In this document: in pieces, positions 22,881 to 35,535 of the stretch
How the letters are laid out: every line of letters begins with the position of its first letter
Position numbering within the stretch: the first letter of the stretch is position 1
DNA from: Rugalucina vietnamica
Lineage: Eukaryota; Mollusca; Bivalvia; Lucinida; Lucinidae
DNA length: 64,000 nucleotides
Assembly: GCA_964017185.1 (NCBI GenBank)
Contig: OZ024870.1
Location: 21,413,621 to 21,477,620, forward strand
Direction: 5' to 3'
Program-made: the position numbers and the translations under genes
Notes under the pieces: model-generated
Databases searched by the model: none
Seen by the model: the letters and a program-made list of their open reading frames with translations, nothing else
What the model was told of the DNA's origin: nothing

Positions 22881-23333
22881 ATATATCGGTGACAACGGCA
22901 TTCGATAACTTAGATAACCCAGGTATAAGTGAAGTTATGCAGCCAGTTTTTTGGTCAAATTATTTTCATTTCCAGCAATAAGTTGATAGCGAATCTTTGT
23001 CTTTTTCACTTAAAAAATACTACTAGTATCATGGGTATTCGAATTAATTATGACTTTCTAATACTGAAATGGATAGTGAACTTACCATGTCCATACTTTG
23101 GCTTGAAGTTGGGAGTCTGGAGGATGGAATTCGAGTTTGGAATTATATCTATTCCGTATTAGAATGAGAGATAGATATATGGGTAGGGACAATGATCCTA
23201 GTACACTTAGTAGTCACACAACGCAATAAAAAGGACCTCAGTTCCAGTTCTTTGCGAAAGACACTAGACTTCAAGCAAAGTTCATAGAATTGAGATCACT
23301 TAAATTACCAATATTATATATGTTGATCTTGTA
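22881..23333. other. No gene seen
   Basis: AT-rich spacer with one 77-codon open frame that resembles nothing I recognise. Confidence 0.5.
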
Positions 23334-24516
23334 TATATACTATAAGACTTAAGTTTAGCAATTTTTTCATTCATCATTATTTTCAAAATCAAATGTTTGA
23401 AAACTTTAAATACGCTTTTAATATGTCAAGTGATGTTCAAATTCATGTTTCGAGACGAGTTTGTGTGCTTTTCTCACGCCCACGAGTTTCTACGTTACGT
23501 TTAAAAAATCATGCAAATCACGTGCCCAGCATTCCACGTGCGTCACATGTAATCAATTTTTGCCTTGTTTGATTGGTAAAAGTGTCATAACGAATAAACC
23601 GGAATGACATTTGAAAAATTCCGTGAGGGGACGCCGTCATGGCATGACGTTAAACCAGCGTAACATGAAGATCAATATGATTAGTGCAGACATGAAGAAA
23701 AAGGAAGCCAATTGAAATTTCTAAGCTTACTAGAGTACGATACAGTCTCCTAGAACCATATTTCATCAGCTGATAACATCAAAAACCGGCATCATGACGC
23801 CAGACAACGTAAGGCTATCATGATATAGGGCAATGCCAATTTGACGTCATAGTGACGTAATCGATTTTTAGGCAACCTTCGAACATCAGGTTTGATAATT
23901 TGCGGCATGGAAAGATGGATTTTTGTATTGGAACAGCTGTCAGGAAACAACCTGCGTAGTGCGAACACCGTGAATATCGCCGTTACGTTTTTGGTCCTGT
24001 AAACGTTAAACTTAAATGTGCAAGACTAGACTTGACACCACATCAAACCTTATAGGCCTACTAAGCGAATGTTTTCTCGTGAGAGCGAAATCGCACGTCA
24101 TTTCAGCAATTAAACACATATTGGTTCACCTCGGGAGAAAGACCAGGGAACAAAATGACGTCAGTTACGTCATGCACCGGGGGCGTTACCTGGTACCATA
24201 ATGGAATCAAATCTCTACGATCATGGTACTGTACTCTTTTTGAGTACAAGAAGATGTTAAAATGACTGTTTTGGGAATAAAAGGTTAACTTTTCATATGC
24301 CGAGAAACAATGTGAATTTTGAGGTGACACCCCTGTAAATTTTGACGTAGCGTAATTGCGTCCGGAGAAGATGGATTTCCGATGAATAGTGAAAATTGTT
24401 GTTCCTTAAGGATTAAAGATTGATGGGTTGAAGTGTTTAGTTCAGTTCATCCTTATACCAATTTGCAATTTCGAAATCAAATAAAAATTGCTAAACTTAA
24501 GTCTTATAGTATAGTA
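23334..24516. mobile_element. Non-autonomous TIR element, about 1.18 kb
   Basis: Ends are matching inverted repeats of about 31 bp (TATAAGACTTAAGTTTAGCA and its complement). The outermost bases (TATAC/GTATA) are AT-rich, so the duplication cannot be read with certainty. No transposase frame. Confidence 0.5.
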
Positions 24517-24850
24517 TAAGCAGTGAAAACGTTCAAGGGAGGTAGTATTGACCATATTTATAATCTCAAAGGACCGAAAGAAATAATGCACTGCTCATGA
24601 TATAAAACGTTTCGCGTTCATGTGCGTTATTTGTATCACCTCAAAAAATGGACTGGTAAAATTTCTTAAAACAACGTCCACATTGCCAAAGTATATCCCA
24701 GGTGCAAATGTTCACCCGGGTACAAATTCTTCACACCAACAATATGCATGTACTGTACTTTAAAAAGTCACTTCTCACGCGTATGTTAGAGAAAAAAGTC
24801 ATAGCATGGATGAGAAATTATCGTATCGGTGTCATTAATTTAGTAAACAT
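24517..24850. other. No gene seen
   Basis: Spacer downstream of the TLR gene. A 77-codon plus-strand frame here has no recognisable feature. Confidence 0.5.
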
Positions 24851-24856
24851 TTTATT
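24851..24856 (-). promoter_or_regulatory. Candidate poly(A) signal of the TLR gene
   Basis: AATAAA on the minus strand, about 95 nt past the TLR stop codon. Confidence 0.5.
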
Positions 24857-24948
24857 CAAGAAAACATTCTTATCGTCGAAAAGCATTACATGCTGTGATG
24901 AATCAATAGGCCCTTATATGTACAGACATACGTAGGTTCACAACTGGC

Positions 24949-27720
24949 TCATTGACTCATGCTATAACTATCTCTGCTACTTTGACTAAAATAATTTTCT
25001 GCGCGTGTTCTTGCACAGCACTGTCCAGCTGATAGACGCCAAAAAGATCCCGATGTCCTTTTTTCCATGTAGACATCGGCTGCAACACTGATGATGCTTT
25101 TACATATAAAACGCCAATCGTGTAAAAGTCTGTAAGTACCACCTTCACACTTAAATATTACACGTGTGAAATGATGAAAGACTGATTTAATCACAGTATT
25201 CATATCATTTTCTGAGACATTTTCCTTCAGGATTATAACAATTGGTTTATTCATAAGTCTAGCCTGTTCAATCTCCATTTTACAATAATCACTTTCACAG
25301 TAGTTTTTTGAGAGCACAATGACAACAATAGCGCTTTCCTCAAGGCGTTCCACTGCTTCAGCGAAAATGCTGCGGCCAAGTTGGAATTGCAGATCTCCTG
25401 TGGCAACCAGATCACGGTCTGTTTGTATTACTTCTTTCAGCGTTTCCTGAAATCACAGAAGAAAGTTGATAAGAAGTAACAGAATGTGGTGCAATCGTCT
25501 ATACGCAAACTGTTTACTATTCCAAGGTAAATGTATAGCAGAGTGACCACCTGTTAAAGAAGTAGCTACTCTTTCAGTTTACATGTTGTTTTCTGTAACC
25601 TTCCTTTCTGTTGTTGAGCTATTTTCATTTGCGATTATTTAGATGTTTTTAGAAAGCTACATGTATTTCGTATAGGATACTTTTGTTCTACATGCCTGTC
25701 GAAGAATGCGAAAAGCATTTGCTTGGATACTATAACTTAACAAAGGTATATTGTATCATCTTGAAGTATGAGTCATTAGTATTGTAAGAGCCATTAAAGC
25801 AGCTATGGTTACTGCCCATTTACCCTTTGAATTGATGCAAAATGATAATTTTACCTTTAATGGCTGTAAAACGTTGGTTAAAACAAAGCTGTCATCTTTG
25901 CTTGCAAATGACAAAAAGACAAGAAACTTGAATCCAGTCCTGTTCCCCTGTATAAGGCCAGTAATATCGGTAAATTTTTGCTGTCTTCGACGCTCATTAA
26001 ATTTCTTGAACACAACAGCCAGGAGGAGTATCAGCAGTCCAAGTGCTGCTGCAGGAACCAAAATTGAAATCAACGTCCTTTTAAGTTTATCGCAGTCTCG
26101 TTGCGCTATCTCTATTGCTTCAGAATTAATTGGTACACGTGACCCGTCAATTTCACAGTGATACTGATGCCTTGTGCTATCAAATAGCGAGGAGCCTACA
26201 AACCAGTGTAGGAAGTCCATGGAATCGCATTGGCAGGAAAATGGATTGTCTCTGAGGTCGACAAGTAGTTCAGTTTCATTTTTATCCTTTCTTGGTATAT
26301 GTCTTTTCTTGTTTTCTAATAGCATTTCGATCTGTCCCCTGGAATGTTGATCCAAATAGTTGATTGAATTGTTTCTTAAATCAATCGATTCCAGAGCGAC
26401 TAGTTTCGTAATGTTAATGTGTAATTGAGTAATTTCATTTCCAAACAGATCTAATGTCTTTAGTTTTTCATTCATATCAAAAAGTTGTAGGGGCAATTTT
26501 TTCAGACCATTGTCTGCTAAGCTAACATATTCTAACCGAGTATTGTTTTGAAATAACACTGACGAAACGTCATTTAGGCCAAGTTTATTTCTTGACAAAT
26601 CGAGTTTTTCTAGATGTCCAAGATCTCTGAATGCTTTTGGACTTAGACGTTCTATTTTGTTGTCATGAAGATCAAGGTATTTCAACCCGTTTGGTATGAA
26701 GATGAATTGCACCTCAAATACTTGAAAATAGTATCCAGATATATGCATCTCTTCAATAGAATTGTTGAAAAGTACATATAATGTCGCATCCTCTATGTAG
26801 ATAGGATGATTTGGAGAAAGTATTCTGTTCAAAAATATTACAGACACACCACTCAAAAAGTACATCCAGTCATAGTCTATTATAATAGGAATTCCTTTTG
26901 GTATTATAACTGGTTCGTCTTCAGTTTGGATAGGTGTTTGTGAAAATGAGGCTTGACTAAAATCTACTGTTTGTAATGAGTGACACCTCTCTCTCGGAAT
27001 GCTCGATATGTCAACAAAGGTGTATGATAAATTTAAAAGTTTCAAGTGTGAACACAGCTTTTCCATATTTATTAATTTAGCATCTTCAAATGATACCCTT
27101 GTAGAAATGAGATGAAGTTCTGACACGTTTCTGTTTGCAATAGCGTCTATGAACGCTTGAGAGAACTCCACTCCTCCGTATTCGAGTATAGTCCCAATAT
27201 TATTTAGAGTAAGAGATGTGAGGTAAGGGAAGATATCTTCTGATGAAAATCCTATAGTTAAATTAGACGTTTGTAGTCGATAACACTCATTAAATTCTAG
27301 AACTCTAATGTTTTGAAGTCCGTAAAATGAGTTGCTTTGAATGGTTGTAAGATAAGGCATATTTAATTTCAAAGTTCGAATTGCATACAGACAATCAAAT
27401 GAATAGTCTGCAATTTCAGCGATATATAGCTGTAAATCTGATACTATCGACACCGTTTTGACGTTTTTCCACGATGTATTACAGAATCCATGAGCAACTA
27501 GATGATTGGAGCTTAACCGAGTAAAAATCATTTCTTCAATATTATCTGATAGAGTCTGTGGGATACAGTTTTCACATCGCATTTGTGATTTAACAGTTGC
27601 GCAGCTTTGTTGACAATTTTCATACTTTGTCTCAGTTCGTTCTCTGGTTTCTACACTGGCAAGAACCAGATGAACACAGGCGATAAGCAGTATTAACGGA
27701 GCATGTTTCAAGTTTTTCAT
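24949..27720 (-). CDS. Toll-like receptor (LRR, transmembrane segment, TIR domain), two coding exons
   Basis: Exon 1 is 27720-25855 (622 codons) and exon 2 is 25446-24949 (165 codons plus TGA), joined in phase 0 across a GT-AG intron: 787 aa. The ATG at 27720 directly follows a good acceptor (TTTCGTTTCAG), so a 5'UTR intron is likely. Order: signal peptide (LILLIACVHLVLAS), an N-terminal Cys cluster, leucine-rich repeats (about residues 100-480; LKYLDLHDNKIERL, LEKLDLSRNKLG), one C-terminal Cys cap (NPFSCQCD...), a transmembrane segment (about 549-571), then TIR (from about 594). The TIR begins LVFLSFASKDDSFV in exon 1 and continues in exon 2 with TDRDLVATGD, ESAIVVIVLSKNYCESDYC and a final GSFWRL. 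Known role: innate immune or developmental receptor signalling at the membrane. The usual BB-loop proline (RDxxPG) is absent. The single Cys cap suggests the sccTLR class. Ligand unknown. Confidence 0.5.
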
Positions 27721-29170
27721 CTGAAACGAAATAAAAAAAAATATGAAAATATGTATGTATAAAATGTACAATTATGTTTATGTTAAAAACACTATAGAGA
27801 ACTATTTTTTGAGGCCCTTCAAAAATACAAATCCCTTTAAGAAGAAAGGGACTATTCCTAGGCTGAAGGACTCAACTACCTAATTATCATTTGCAAACCT
27901 ATCTGCGATACAACAACAGATGAAGATGCAACAGATAGGCATTTAGAATATCAGTGTAAACAAACGAAATCTTGAAAATATCATACAGGAAAACACTGAG
28001 TTATCCGGTATAATTGAATAAAAACTCCCAGCCCTGAAACCGCGCGGGAAAGAAACATATAACACAGGTCGACAAGGTAACTATAACAAAACTAACTGAT
28101 AGATAAGGATGCAGAACAGCTCAGTGTGGTCAGTGTTTTAGCTTAAATCTCGAAAAAGTAAATAAATCAGCTCTTAACTAGTTTTTGTTTAACTTGAGCT
28201 AAACGGAGAAAAGTTGCCATTTACAACAAACAAGCAGGCAGACAGCAGTAAAGGAGCTGTCCGGATATAAATAGGCAGCCATCCAATCAATCATTTGAGG
28301 CTTATTTTCACTTAAGATGGCAAAATTGAGTAGAAGCAATTTGTTGTCATACACATATTAATTGATGTATGCCTGAAGTCATAGGGGCGGATGCCATGTC
28401 CAGATTTGCCTATTAAGGTCAGAAATTAGGTCAAAGTTCAATGAGTGTAAAAGTTAAGAAACGTTACCACAGCTAAATATACAAGTATAATCATGGCCAA
28501 ACTTAGTGATTTGAATGCTGAGATTTGGTACACTAGTGGTTAAATAATAAACTAAGGGGTTGTACATGACACTTTATCAAGCATGTTTGTCTGAACCAGG
28601 GTATAAAAGGTCAAAAGGTCAATAAGTGCAATTTAGCAATTTTTCAGAGAAATACACCAAAGTTCATTAGAATGATGGAAAATCTTTGGCTTAAACTCCT
28701 TTTATGGATAAATTTATATTAAATTTATTGAAACAAACACATTTAAAACATCACTGAATAGATAGCTCAGTCTCAGACATTTATTTTTAAATTGCATTTA
28801 CCATTTTCATAGCAACACATTTGCTAAAATGGTAAACTTCTTTTAAATAGTTCGCCATGAACCCAAGATTGCAGTACAATAGTGTCTATAGAAATACTTT
28901 TACAGAAATAAATTCACATTGATATCCTGACTTATAGTCCAGATGATGCAGGTTGACATTCATGGGCAATTCAAGATGACCGCCAAATTACAAGATGGCT
29001 GCCAAAATAAGGGTTTTTGATAGAAATTCATGCATATTTGTGATAAAATCTAAACATATGGCATTTAAAGTGGAGAAAACATAAAACTAATATTTAAATA
29101 ATTTTGAAACAAGAAGAAATTCGAAAAAAAAAATATATGGCCTCAAAAATCCAAGATGGCTGCATTAAAC
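27721..29170. other. Region upstream of the TLR gene, no other gene seen
   Basis: It should hold the TLR 5'UTR exon and promoter, which I could not locate. 28960-29165 has repeated AAGATGGCTGCC-type stretches, as in a diverged interspersed repeat. No credible ORF. Confidence 0.5.
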
Positions 29171-29441
29171 AAGAGGACCAATGGTCTTGTAGCTCACCTG
29201 AGAGATTTGCTCATTGTAAGCTTAAAGGTCAGATGATAATACCCCGGAGCCCTGAGTTCTGATCTGACCTGACCCAAAACATAACGCAACCTTCCCCTAC
29301 CTCATTGATGCTTTAGTTTTAATTTGATCGTGATAGGCCCAGCGGCCTTAAATATATTAATATTTAAAAGTGTTAACGGATGGACTGACCCCGGCTTGAG
29401 CACCATCCTATAAGCTCATCTTGTGAGCCTTCAGCGAGCTG
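29171..29441 (+). mobile_element. Short derivative of the 2.9-kb element
   Basis: Starts AGAGGACCAATGGTCTTG with GCTCACCTGAG and ends CATCCTATAAGCTCATCTTG, GAGCCTTC. The ends match the element at 8893-11756, but there is no tandem array: 271 bp versus 2.9 kb. Confidence 0.5.
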
Positions 29442-30032
29442 TGCATTTTAGTAAACACAAATAAACACAATGGCATGAATTCACTTTTATATAATTGTTA
29501 TCTGCGTTTCAATAACACTGAAGGTTTTAAATTAATGTACACATTATGGAAGGCGCAGATATTGGCATTATATGGTCAACCGAGGTGGAGGAAACCGGAG
29601 AATCTGGGAAAACCACCAATCTTAGATGCGCGACTACTACCCTGCCACATCCCTTGGTCCGCGCAAACGAGACATGGACTGTTTTGAAGGTATTAGATAG
29701 GGTTTACGGGCAGGGATATAGTAGGCTAGGCTCAGATTGGGTAGGCTAGGATGGTATGAATGGTATGTGGTATGGCACTGGGTTTTAAAGCTGTTTGTAT
29801 TTATAGAGACTACAACCGGTAATATGGGGGTGGTGAGGGTTTGGTTTGGTTATGCTTTGATGGAACCAGGCAATATTTTTACAGCCATGTTGTAATAAAG
29901 CCACATTTTTTGTTATGAGCTAGGATTTTAAAGTGTCTTGATTGCTTTTATACATGTTATATGTTGGTATCTATAGTTTATATCTCTTAACATGATTTTC
30001 TTATTGCTTGTTTATATGTGTGTATATATCAG
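29442..30032. other. No gene seen
   Basis: Two overlapping frames of about 70 codons have no recognisable domain. Contains GGTATGG/TAGGCTAGG-rich short repeats at 29720-29770. Confidence 0.5.
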
Positions 30033-30390
30033 AGCCACTGCAGAAGCCAAGGGTAAGGTTATGGCCATGTAAAATCGATTTAAACCCGCCAGTAACTTTC
30101 TGTTACTGATCGTTCCAAGTCGATACTTCTGTGGTGGTTCTTTTTGTTTTATGTCTTGGTGTTTAAAATGTTTTTGTGCTGTTGGCGCCTTATGTATGTT
30201 TTCATATTTTTAGTTAAGTTAAGGTAACTGAGTGGCCACCTATTTGGAAAATAGCTGCTCATTCGGCTTACGAAGTGTTTTCATGGTATAGGTACCTGAT
30301 TGTTAGTTTAGTTTTTTCCCCACCTCGGTTTTTGGAGTGGGAATCTTTTTCTGATTGCGCCTTTTCCTGATCTTTGCCTACTTGTACCTT
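30033..30390 (+). mobile_element. Rep-R copy, 5'-truncated
   Basis: Matches the 3' 358 bp of the full element and ends TTTGCCTACTTGTACCTT. Its 5' start (CCACTGCAGAAGCC) differs from those of the other copies. Confidence 0.5.
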
Positions 30391-30486
30391 TTTCTAATGC
30401 TAGGCTATCACACTCCCCTGGTGTATGGTAGGTTAAGGAACAATGGGTTGGTATATTGTAACAGGTGAAACAGTTATTGTTTTTAC

Positions 30487-30546
30487 CGCTTGCCTCGAGC
30501 GAGTATCGAACCAGGACGTGATAAGCCAACACTCTACTACATGGCT
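30487..30546 (-). repeat. tRNA-like SINE head
   Basis: The minus strand shows GTAGTAGAGTGTTGG (A-box-like) and GGTTCGATACT (B-box), with complementary GCCTCGAG/CTCGAGGC-type bases. The acceptor stem does not close well. Confidence 0.5.
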
Positions 30547-30559
30547 GTAAAGACAACTT

Positions 30560-30647
30560 GTTAGTTTGGTTTTTTCCCACCTCGGTTTTTGGAGTAGGAA
30601 TTTTTTTCTGATTGCGCCTTTTCCTGATCTTTGCCTACTTGTACCTT
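30560..30647 (+). mobile_element. Rep-R copy, 3' fragment
   Basis: The last 88 bp of the family, ending at the shared CTTGTACCTT 3' end. Confidence 0.5.
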
Positions 30648-30795
30648 TGTACAGCAAACCAGTACAAATATGCAATTTGCCTGAGACCACTGCATAATAT
30701 ATTCCGCTCCCATTTCAGATCCGTCAACGAATCTCTACTTTACCATGTTTACATCTTTCGATATCGTATTCGACTGGACATTCTCGGATCTATTG

Positions 30796-31618
30796 CACCC
30801 TGTCCAACGTTGACGCCGGTGAAAGGTTCCAACACCGGTTACTACGGTGCTTTCGCTACAAAATTTGATGGATGCGAATAAATTTCTTGTTTTGTTCAAT
30901 GTAATATAAACTTTTGCGATGAAGTAAAACGTGCATCTAATGGAGAATTAACTTGACTTTTTATTTCTGCTTGAACGGAAAACTGTTTTTGTATAATTTT
31001 TCCAAACATTCGATTCAAAGTTGGTAAACAAGGTTCGGCCGAGGCATATTCGGCCGATTTCTACAGAAACTGTTCGTATTTTCCAAAATAAGCACAAAAT
31101 GTGAGCAAACGAGCATTTTGATATGACTTGTAGGCAAGATTGTTGGACGTTTGCATCGTTCTCGATAGATTTTCCCCCGAAAAATGCACAGGAAGAATTT
31201 TATGGCAAAAAGTAAACACAACGCCGGTTACTACGGTACCAGAATTACCTGGATTATTGGATAAATGGGCATTCTAGCTTTATAAGATGCGGATTGTGTT
31301 ACTAATTCGTGCCCAGCTTCTGCCTACATACCTCTTTTATGTAGTTTAGGAAACTATACGTTCATTGGCATGGTTATAACCCTAGAATGAAGAGATTCTA
31401 ATGAAACAGTTCCGTATTGTTATGAGATAGAAGTGGCTCCAATAGGAAAACTTGTCCGTGACTCACTTTGAGGTACATGTACCTTGGTATTTCACCAACC
31501 TTTCTGAAACCCTTTGAAATTGAAGCACTTTCTTGCTTGTACTTACTTACTCGCTCAATAACTCTATGACTGACTCTGGCATTCGAACGTTTATAAGTCA
31601 AAACATTATCCAACATGT

Positions 31619-31670
<52 letters not shown>

Positions 31671-31671
31671 G
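30796..31671 (+). repeat. Left terminal inverted repeat
   Basis: Complement of 35536-36411. Contains two GGTTACTACGGT-type sub-repeats (about 30836 and 31223) and ends in a (TAA)n tract at 31621-31671. Confidence 0.5.
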
Positions 31672-32530
31672 GTTATTGAATGAATGTCGAAAACTATTCT
31701 GAACGAGTTCATATTGCGAGGACGCACGAGCTTGCGAGTGAATCTCAGCCATATGAACGAGATCCAAATTGTTTACGATTTTCATTCAATAACCTTTTCA
31801 TTACATGTATATACCCTAAAGTACGCAATGGAAGGTTTGTAAATGCTTATTCCTGGCATCTCCAGTCCTGATAGACATTTCATTTGGCCACATTTCACGT
31901 ACAAAGGTATCGGTTTTAGCGACTTATCACCATATTGCAACACACGCAGGGCTTCGCCTTAGTGTACGCGAGAACCGTGACGTTGCAGTAAAATTGATGA
32001 CGTCGACGTGACTCTTTGGCGTCGTTGCGATCGGAAATTTCATGAACAAAGTTAGAAATTCGGAGTACAAACACTTTTAAATCATTGTTCTTCCAAAATT
32101 TGAGGTATTTGTCATGAAATGAAGCTTTGTGTATTTATTGTGCGAGGAAATCTGTATTTTTCCTAGTTTCGTCGTTCGTTTAGTTGAAATGGAAACGGAA
32201 AATGGCTGCCAGATATTTTTTTTCAATGGCGACCTACTGTACTATCGAAAGTAGTCCCGCCGGAAACTTGCTTCTTTAGACCCGTGCAAACTATTGAATA
32301 TGATATAAGTTTCCATCGAAAACATTCTTCACTATTGAATAAGGAAAATTCTAACACGTCTCGCCTATAAGACAATGATTATAAAACGTGTCATATTGTG
32401 CATCAATTTTACTGGGCGAATAAGCGTGACTTAAATTTTCGACGTTTTTACGCCATTTTGGTAAGATTATGACCTAAGCAATCTCATAAGTCACATTACC
32501 TTGACATTAGACGATAAATAGAGGATATTT

Positions 32531-32671
32531 GCTTTTTTGAGGTGAATACCAAATATATTTCATCGAGTGAGTTGAAAACATCAGAATTTTCACGAGTGCG
32601 CAGCACGAGTGAAAATTTTTATGTTTTCAACTCACGAGATGAAATATTTTTGGTATTCACCGAAAAAAAGC
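32531..32671. mobile_element. Hairpin MITE inside the large element
   Basis: A near-perfect palindrome, arms about 65 bp. GTGAATACC and ATTTCATC...GAGTGAGTTGAAAACAT on the left are mirrored on the right; the centre is GTGCGCAGCAC. Confidence 0.5.
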
Positions 32672-33306
32672 AAATTTTCTTTTTATTTTATACAATACAC
32701 GGGCATTTTCCAATTCACAAGGCAGGCTGTGAAAATGCAAAAACCAATAATTTTTGAAAACACAAATAATTTTGGTACCACATTGTTCCTTACGTTCTAA
32801 CTAAGAAAATGAATACCCACACTTTATGTTTTTGTTCATAAATAACGGAGTTATAGGCGTTTGAATTTCTGAAGTGAGACACATTTATTTGACGTCAAGT
32901 AAATGGAAACGTCAGAAGTATTCCAAAATCTACAGTGAAGATATAGGCTGATATCAGTCACTAGTGACTTTTGATATCAGTGAGATTTGATATCAGTGAA
33001 ATTTCATATCAATGAAAATACCAATTTTATCAAGTTTTGATATACATTGGTTTTCACTGTAAAGTATAAAATAAAACGTCATTTCAACGCGTTAAAACGT
33101 AACAAACATGTGTAGACATTTGCGGTAACGTCAAAAGTTTGGCGGAATTTTATCAGTGCAATGGTCGAAAAGTTATTGAGAAACTTAAGGTTTAAAATGA
33201 TTTCATTTTGTTTATTGTTATATACCTAATGTATCTCTACAATAGAAACTTGTCACGGCGTGTTGTAACGGACAGCACTTTCTGCTGGTTTAGGCGTCGT
33301 AGGACA

Positions 33307-33466
33307 TTAATACCATTAATGCCCTGAGATGACGTCATATCAGGGCAATAATGGTGTTAATGCCCTGAGATGACACCGTAGCAGGGCAATAATGGTGTTA
33401 ATGCCCTGATATGACGTCATAGCAGGGCAATAATGGTGTTATTGCCCTAGGTGTTATTGCCCTGAG
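33307..33466 (+). repeat. Tandem units built from a palindrome
   Basis: Four units of about 45 bp: AATGCCCTGAGATGACGTCA followed by a complementary TATCAGGGCAATAATGGTG. Each unit can fold on itself. Confidence 0.5.
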
Positions 33467-33659
33467 ACTATGACATACACCTGTTTACATGTTATGGACA
33501 CTGGCAGGTGTTCATTTCATCTAAATTTAACATGGCAGGTGAGTGTACATTTCAGACGTATATTTCATCTTAATTTAACGTGTCATTTTGCATCTAATCA
33601 CTTACCAATCAATGCTGTGTGCTTGTCATCATGCGCGATTTCAAGACATAGCATTCACA

Positions 33660-33660
33660 A

Positions 33661-33691
<31 letters not shown>
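33660..33691 (+). repeat. (AAAT)n microsatellite
   Basis: About eight units. Confidence 0.5.
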
Positions 33692-33734
33692 CATGTACAT
33701 GTATTGGAGGAAAGGTATATAACAATGACGATAT

Positions 33735-33873
33735 AACATTCTTTTCCAAGTGCATTAACGTTTGCCAAGCCCTCGGGCAATAATGTGTTGCAGCCCTCAC
33801 CGCTACGCGGTTCGGGCTGCAACACATTATTTCCCTTGGGCTTGGCAAACGTTAATGCACGGAAAAGAATGTT
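33735..33873. mobile_element. Hairpin MITE inside the large element
   Basis: 139 bp with about 61-bp arms. AACATTCTTTTCC...GCATTAACGTTTGCCAAGCC on the left is mirrored on the right with few mismatches, around a centre of CACCGCTACGCGGTTC. Confidence 0.5.
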
Positions 33874-33904
33874 TTATCCTCTTATTGCATGTTAGAATCG
33901 AAAA

Positions 33905-34029
33905 AGATCAGCTCTAGTGCGTGATTTGTTGAATAACAATTCACTATTTGTCAGTCAGTTGTATGCAGATAAATAACTCGCGTTGCGCGCTCATGATTTG
34001 ATCTCACAACTCACTGCTAGAGCTGATCT
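33905..34029. mobile_element. Small TIR element inside the large element
   Basis: Ends AGATCAGCTCTAG and its complement; the interior is only weakly complementary. Confidence 0.5.
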
Positions 34030-35535
34030 ATTTCTTAAATATTCAATATTTTAAGCAATGTAAAGTGAACGGAGTAATTTCTTCGGTATAAATATAATAC
34101 ATGTATGCTGTGTTGGAGCAAACAATGGATTTCAAATGGCACCCCAATCTGGAAAAGCAGTCCCACAAAATGTCGAAGCCCTTCCCAATCTGGCCACAAC
34201 AGTTACTGTTGACTGGAACGTCAAAGCAAGAACAAACATACAAACAAATAATTTATCTCCCCTTCAGTGACATCATACATGCACCTTATGTTAACCTTAT
34301 ATTGCCTCATATAGTTATTTGGAATGCTATACCCGAAATACACTAAATAATCAAATTGATACGTATATGTTTACTTATTTTTTGTCAGAAAATGGAATGT
34401 CACGTCTGTGGAAAAAAATCCCAACCAAACAGGAGCTTTTCAATGGGGAGAAGATTATATTTTCAGTAGATACTGGACTTCTTAGTTCACTTGGAGCTCG
34501 GTCTTCAATGAAAGTCTCTAAGGTTCCCGTTTGAAACGAATGTGGATCTTTTTTTTTATCTTTGATTTATTAAAAGGTCAATGATGACTCCTTTCGCATC
34601 GTCCACTTATATTGTCTCATTCTGCAAGAAACAATACGATACTTTGCCGTTTGGATAATGCTAGTCTTTATGTTGACTTCCCTCTTGAATGTTACAAATT
34701 TACAGTAATTCTCTTTGTTGCCAAATCTAAAGGGTCACTTGAGTATCCTTAACCGCGGTATGACCCACCCCTTTCTCATACAAGATACAAGATACAAGAA
34801 ACTTTATTTTCCGTCGGTTTTAGTACAACAAATAACATTAGCTACAAGAGCTATTTTCCGACATAACAAGGGTAAAATAACATATAATAGCAGCTGTAAA
34901 AGAAGAAAATCCGATGTGGTTATTATAAATAAATGTATGCATAAACTGTTTAAGAGTACAAGAGTGTCATTGCACATAAGATGATAAGAGAAATTCATAT
35001 AGATAAGATTCAAGACAAATTTAAATATCTACAAATTTATATACACTTGCTGTAAAATAAAATTCTTTAGATTCATTATTTTTATAGGTTCCAGGAGCCT
35101 TACTACGAAAGGCGAAAAGTTTATATGTTTTTTAATCATTGATTGTCAATAAGCCAGACAAAGAAGTTATTTTACTATATATGGCTTACGATTTTTAAAT
35201 ACTTTTTAAAAACTCTAATTCATGGGAGAAAATCGGGTTGATCAGAGGAACGTTTATTTTCCGGAACAGTAAGATATGTTGTGTTTGTTTTGGTTTTTTA
35301 GTTTGTAAAGAGTTGTTAGAAACATCTTAATCTTAATGAGTCAGTTCTGAAGTAAGAACAAATACGAAGAAGTTTAATTAGTTGAGTAGTGTCTTATATG
35401 GCTAACGGCAACCTTTTCTACAATGAGACACTATCTATCTTATACGGAACCGTTTCATTAAAAGAAATCAATATAGACTTGATCATGGCCATGCCAATGA
35501 ACGTAAAGTTCCCGAAACCCACATGAAAGATTATT

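Noticed and set aside
25756..25852. TLR first exon read through into the intron as a 671-codon protein
   Set aside because: Donor at 25854 and the downstream exon complete the TIR domain; the read-through tail has no TIR features.
25805..26161. Plus-strand frame of 118 codons
   Set aside because: Antisense to the TLR transmembrane region.
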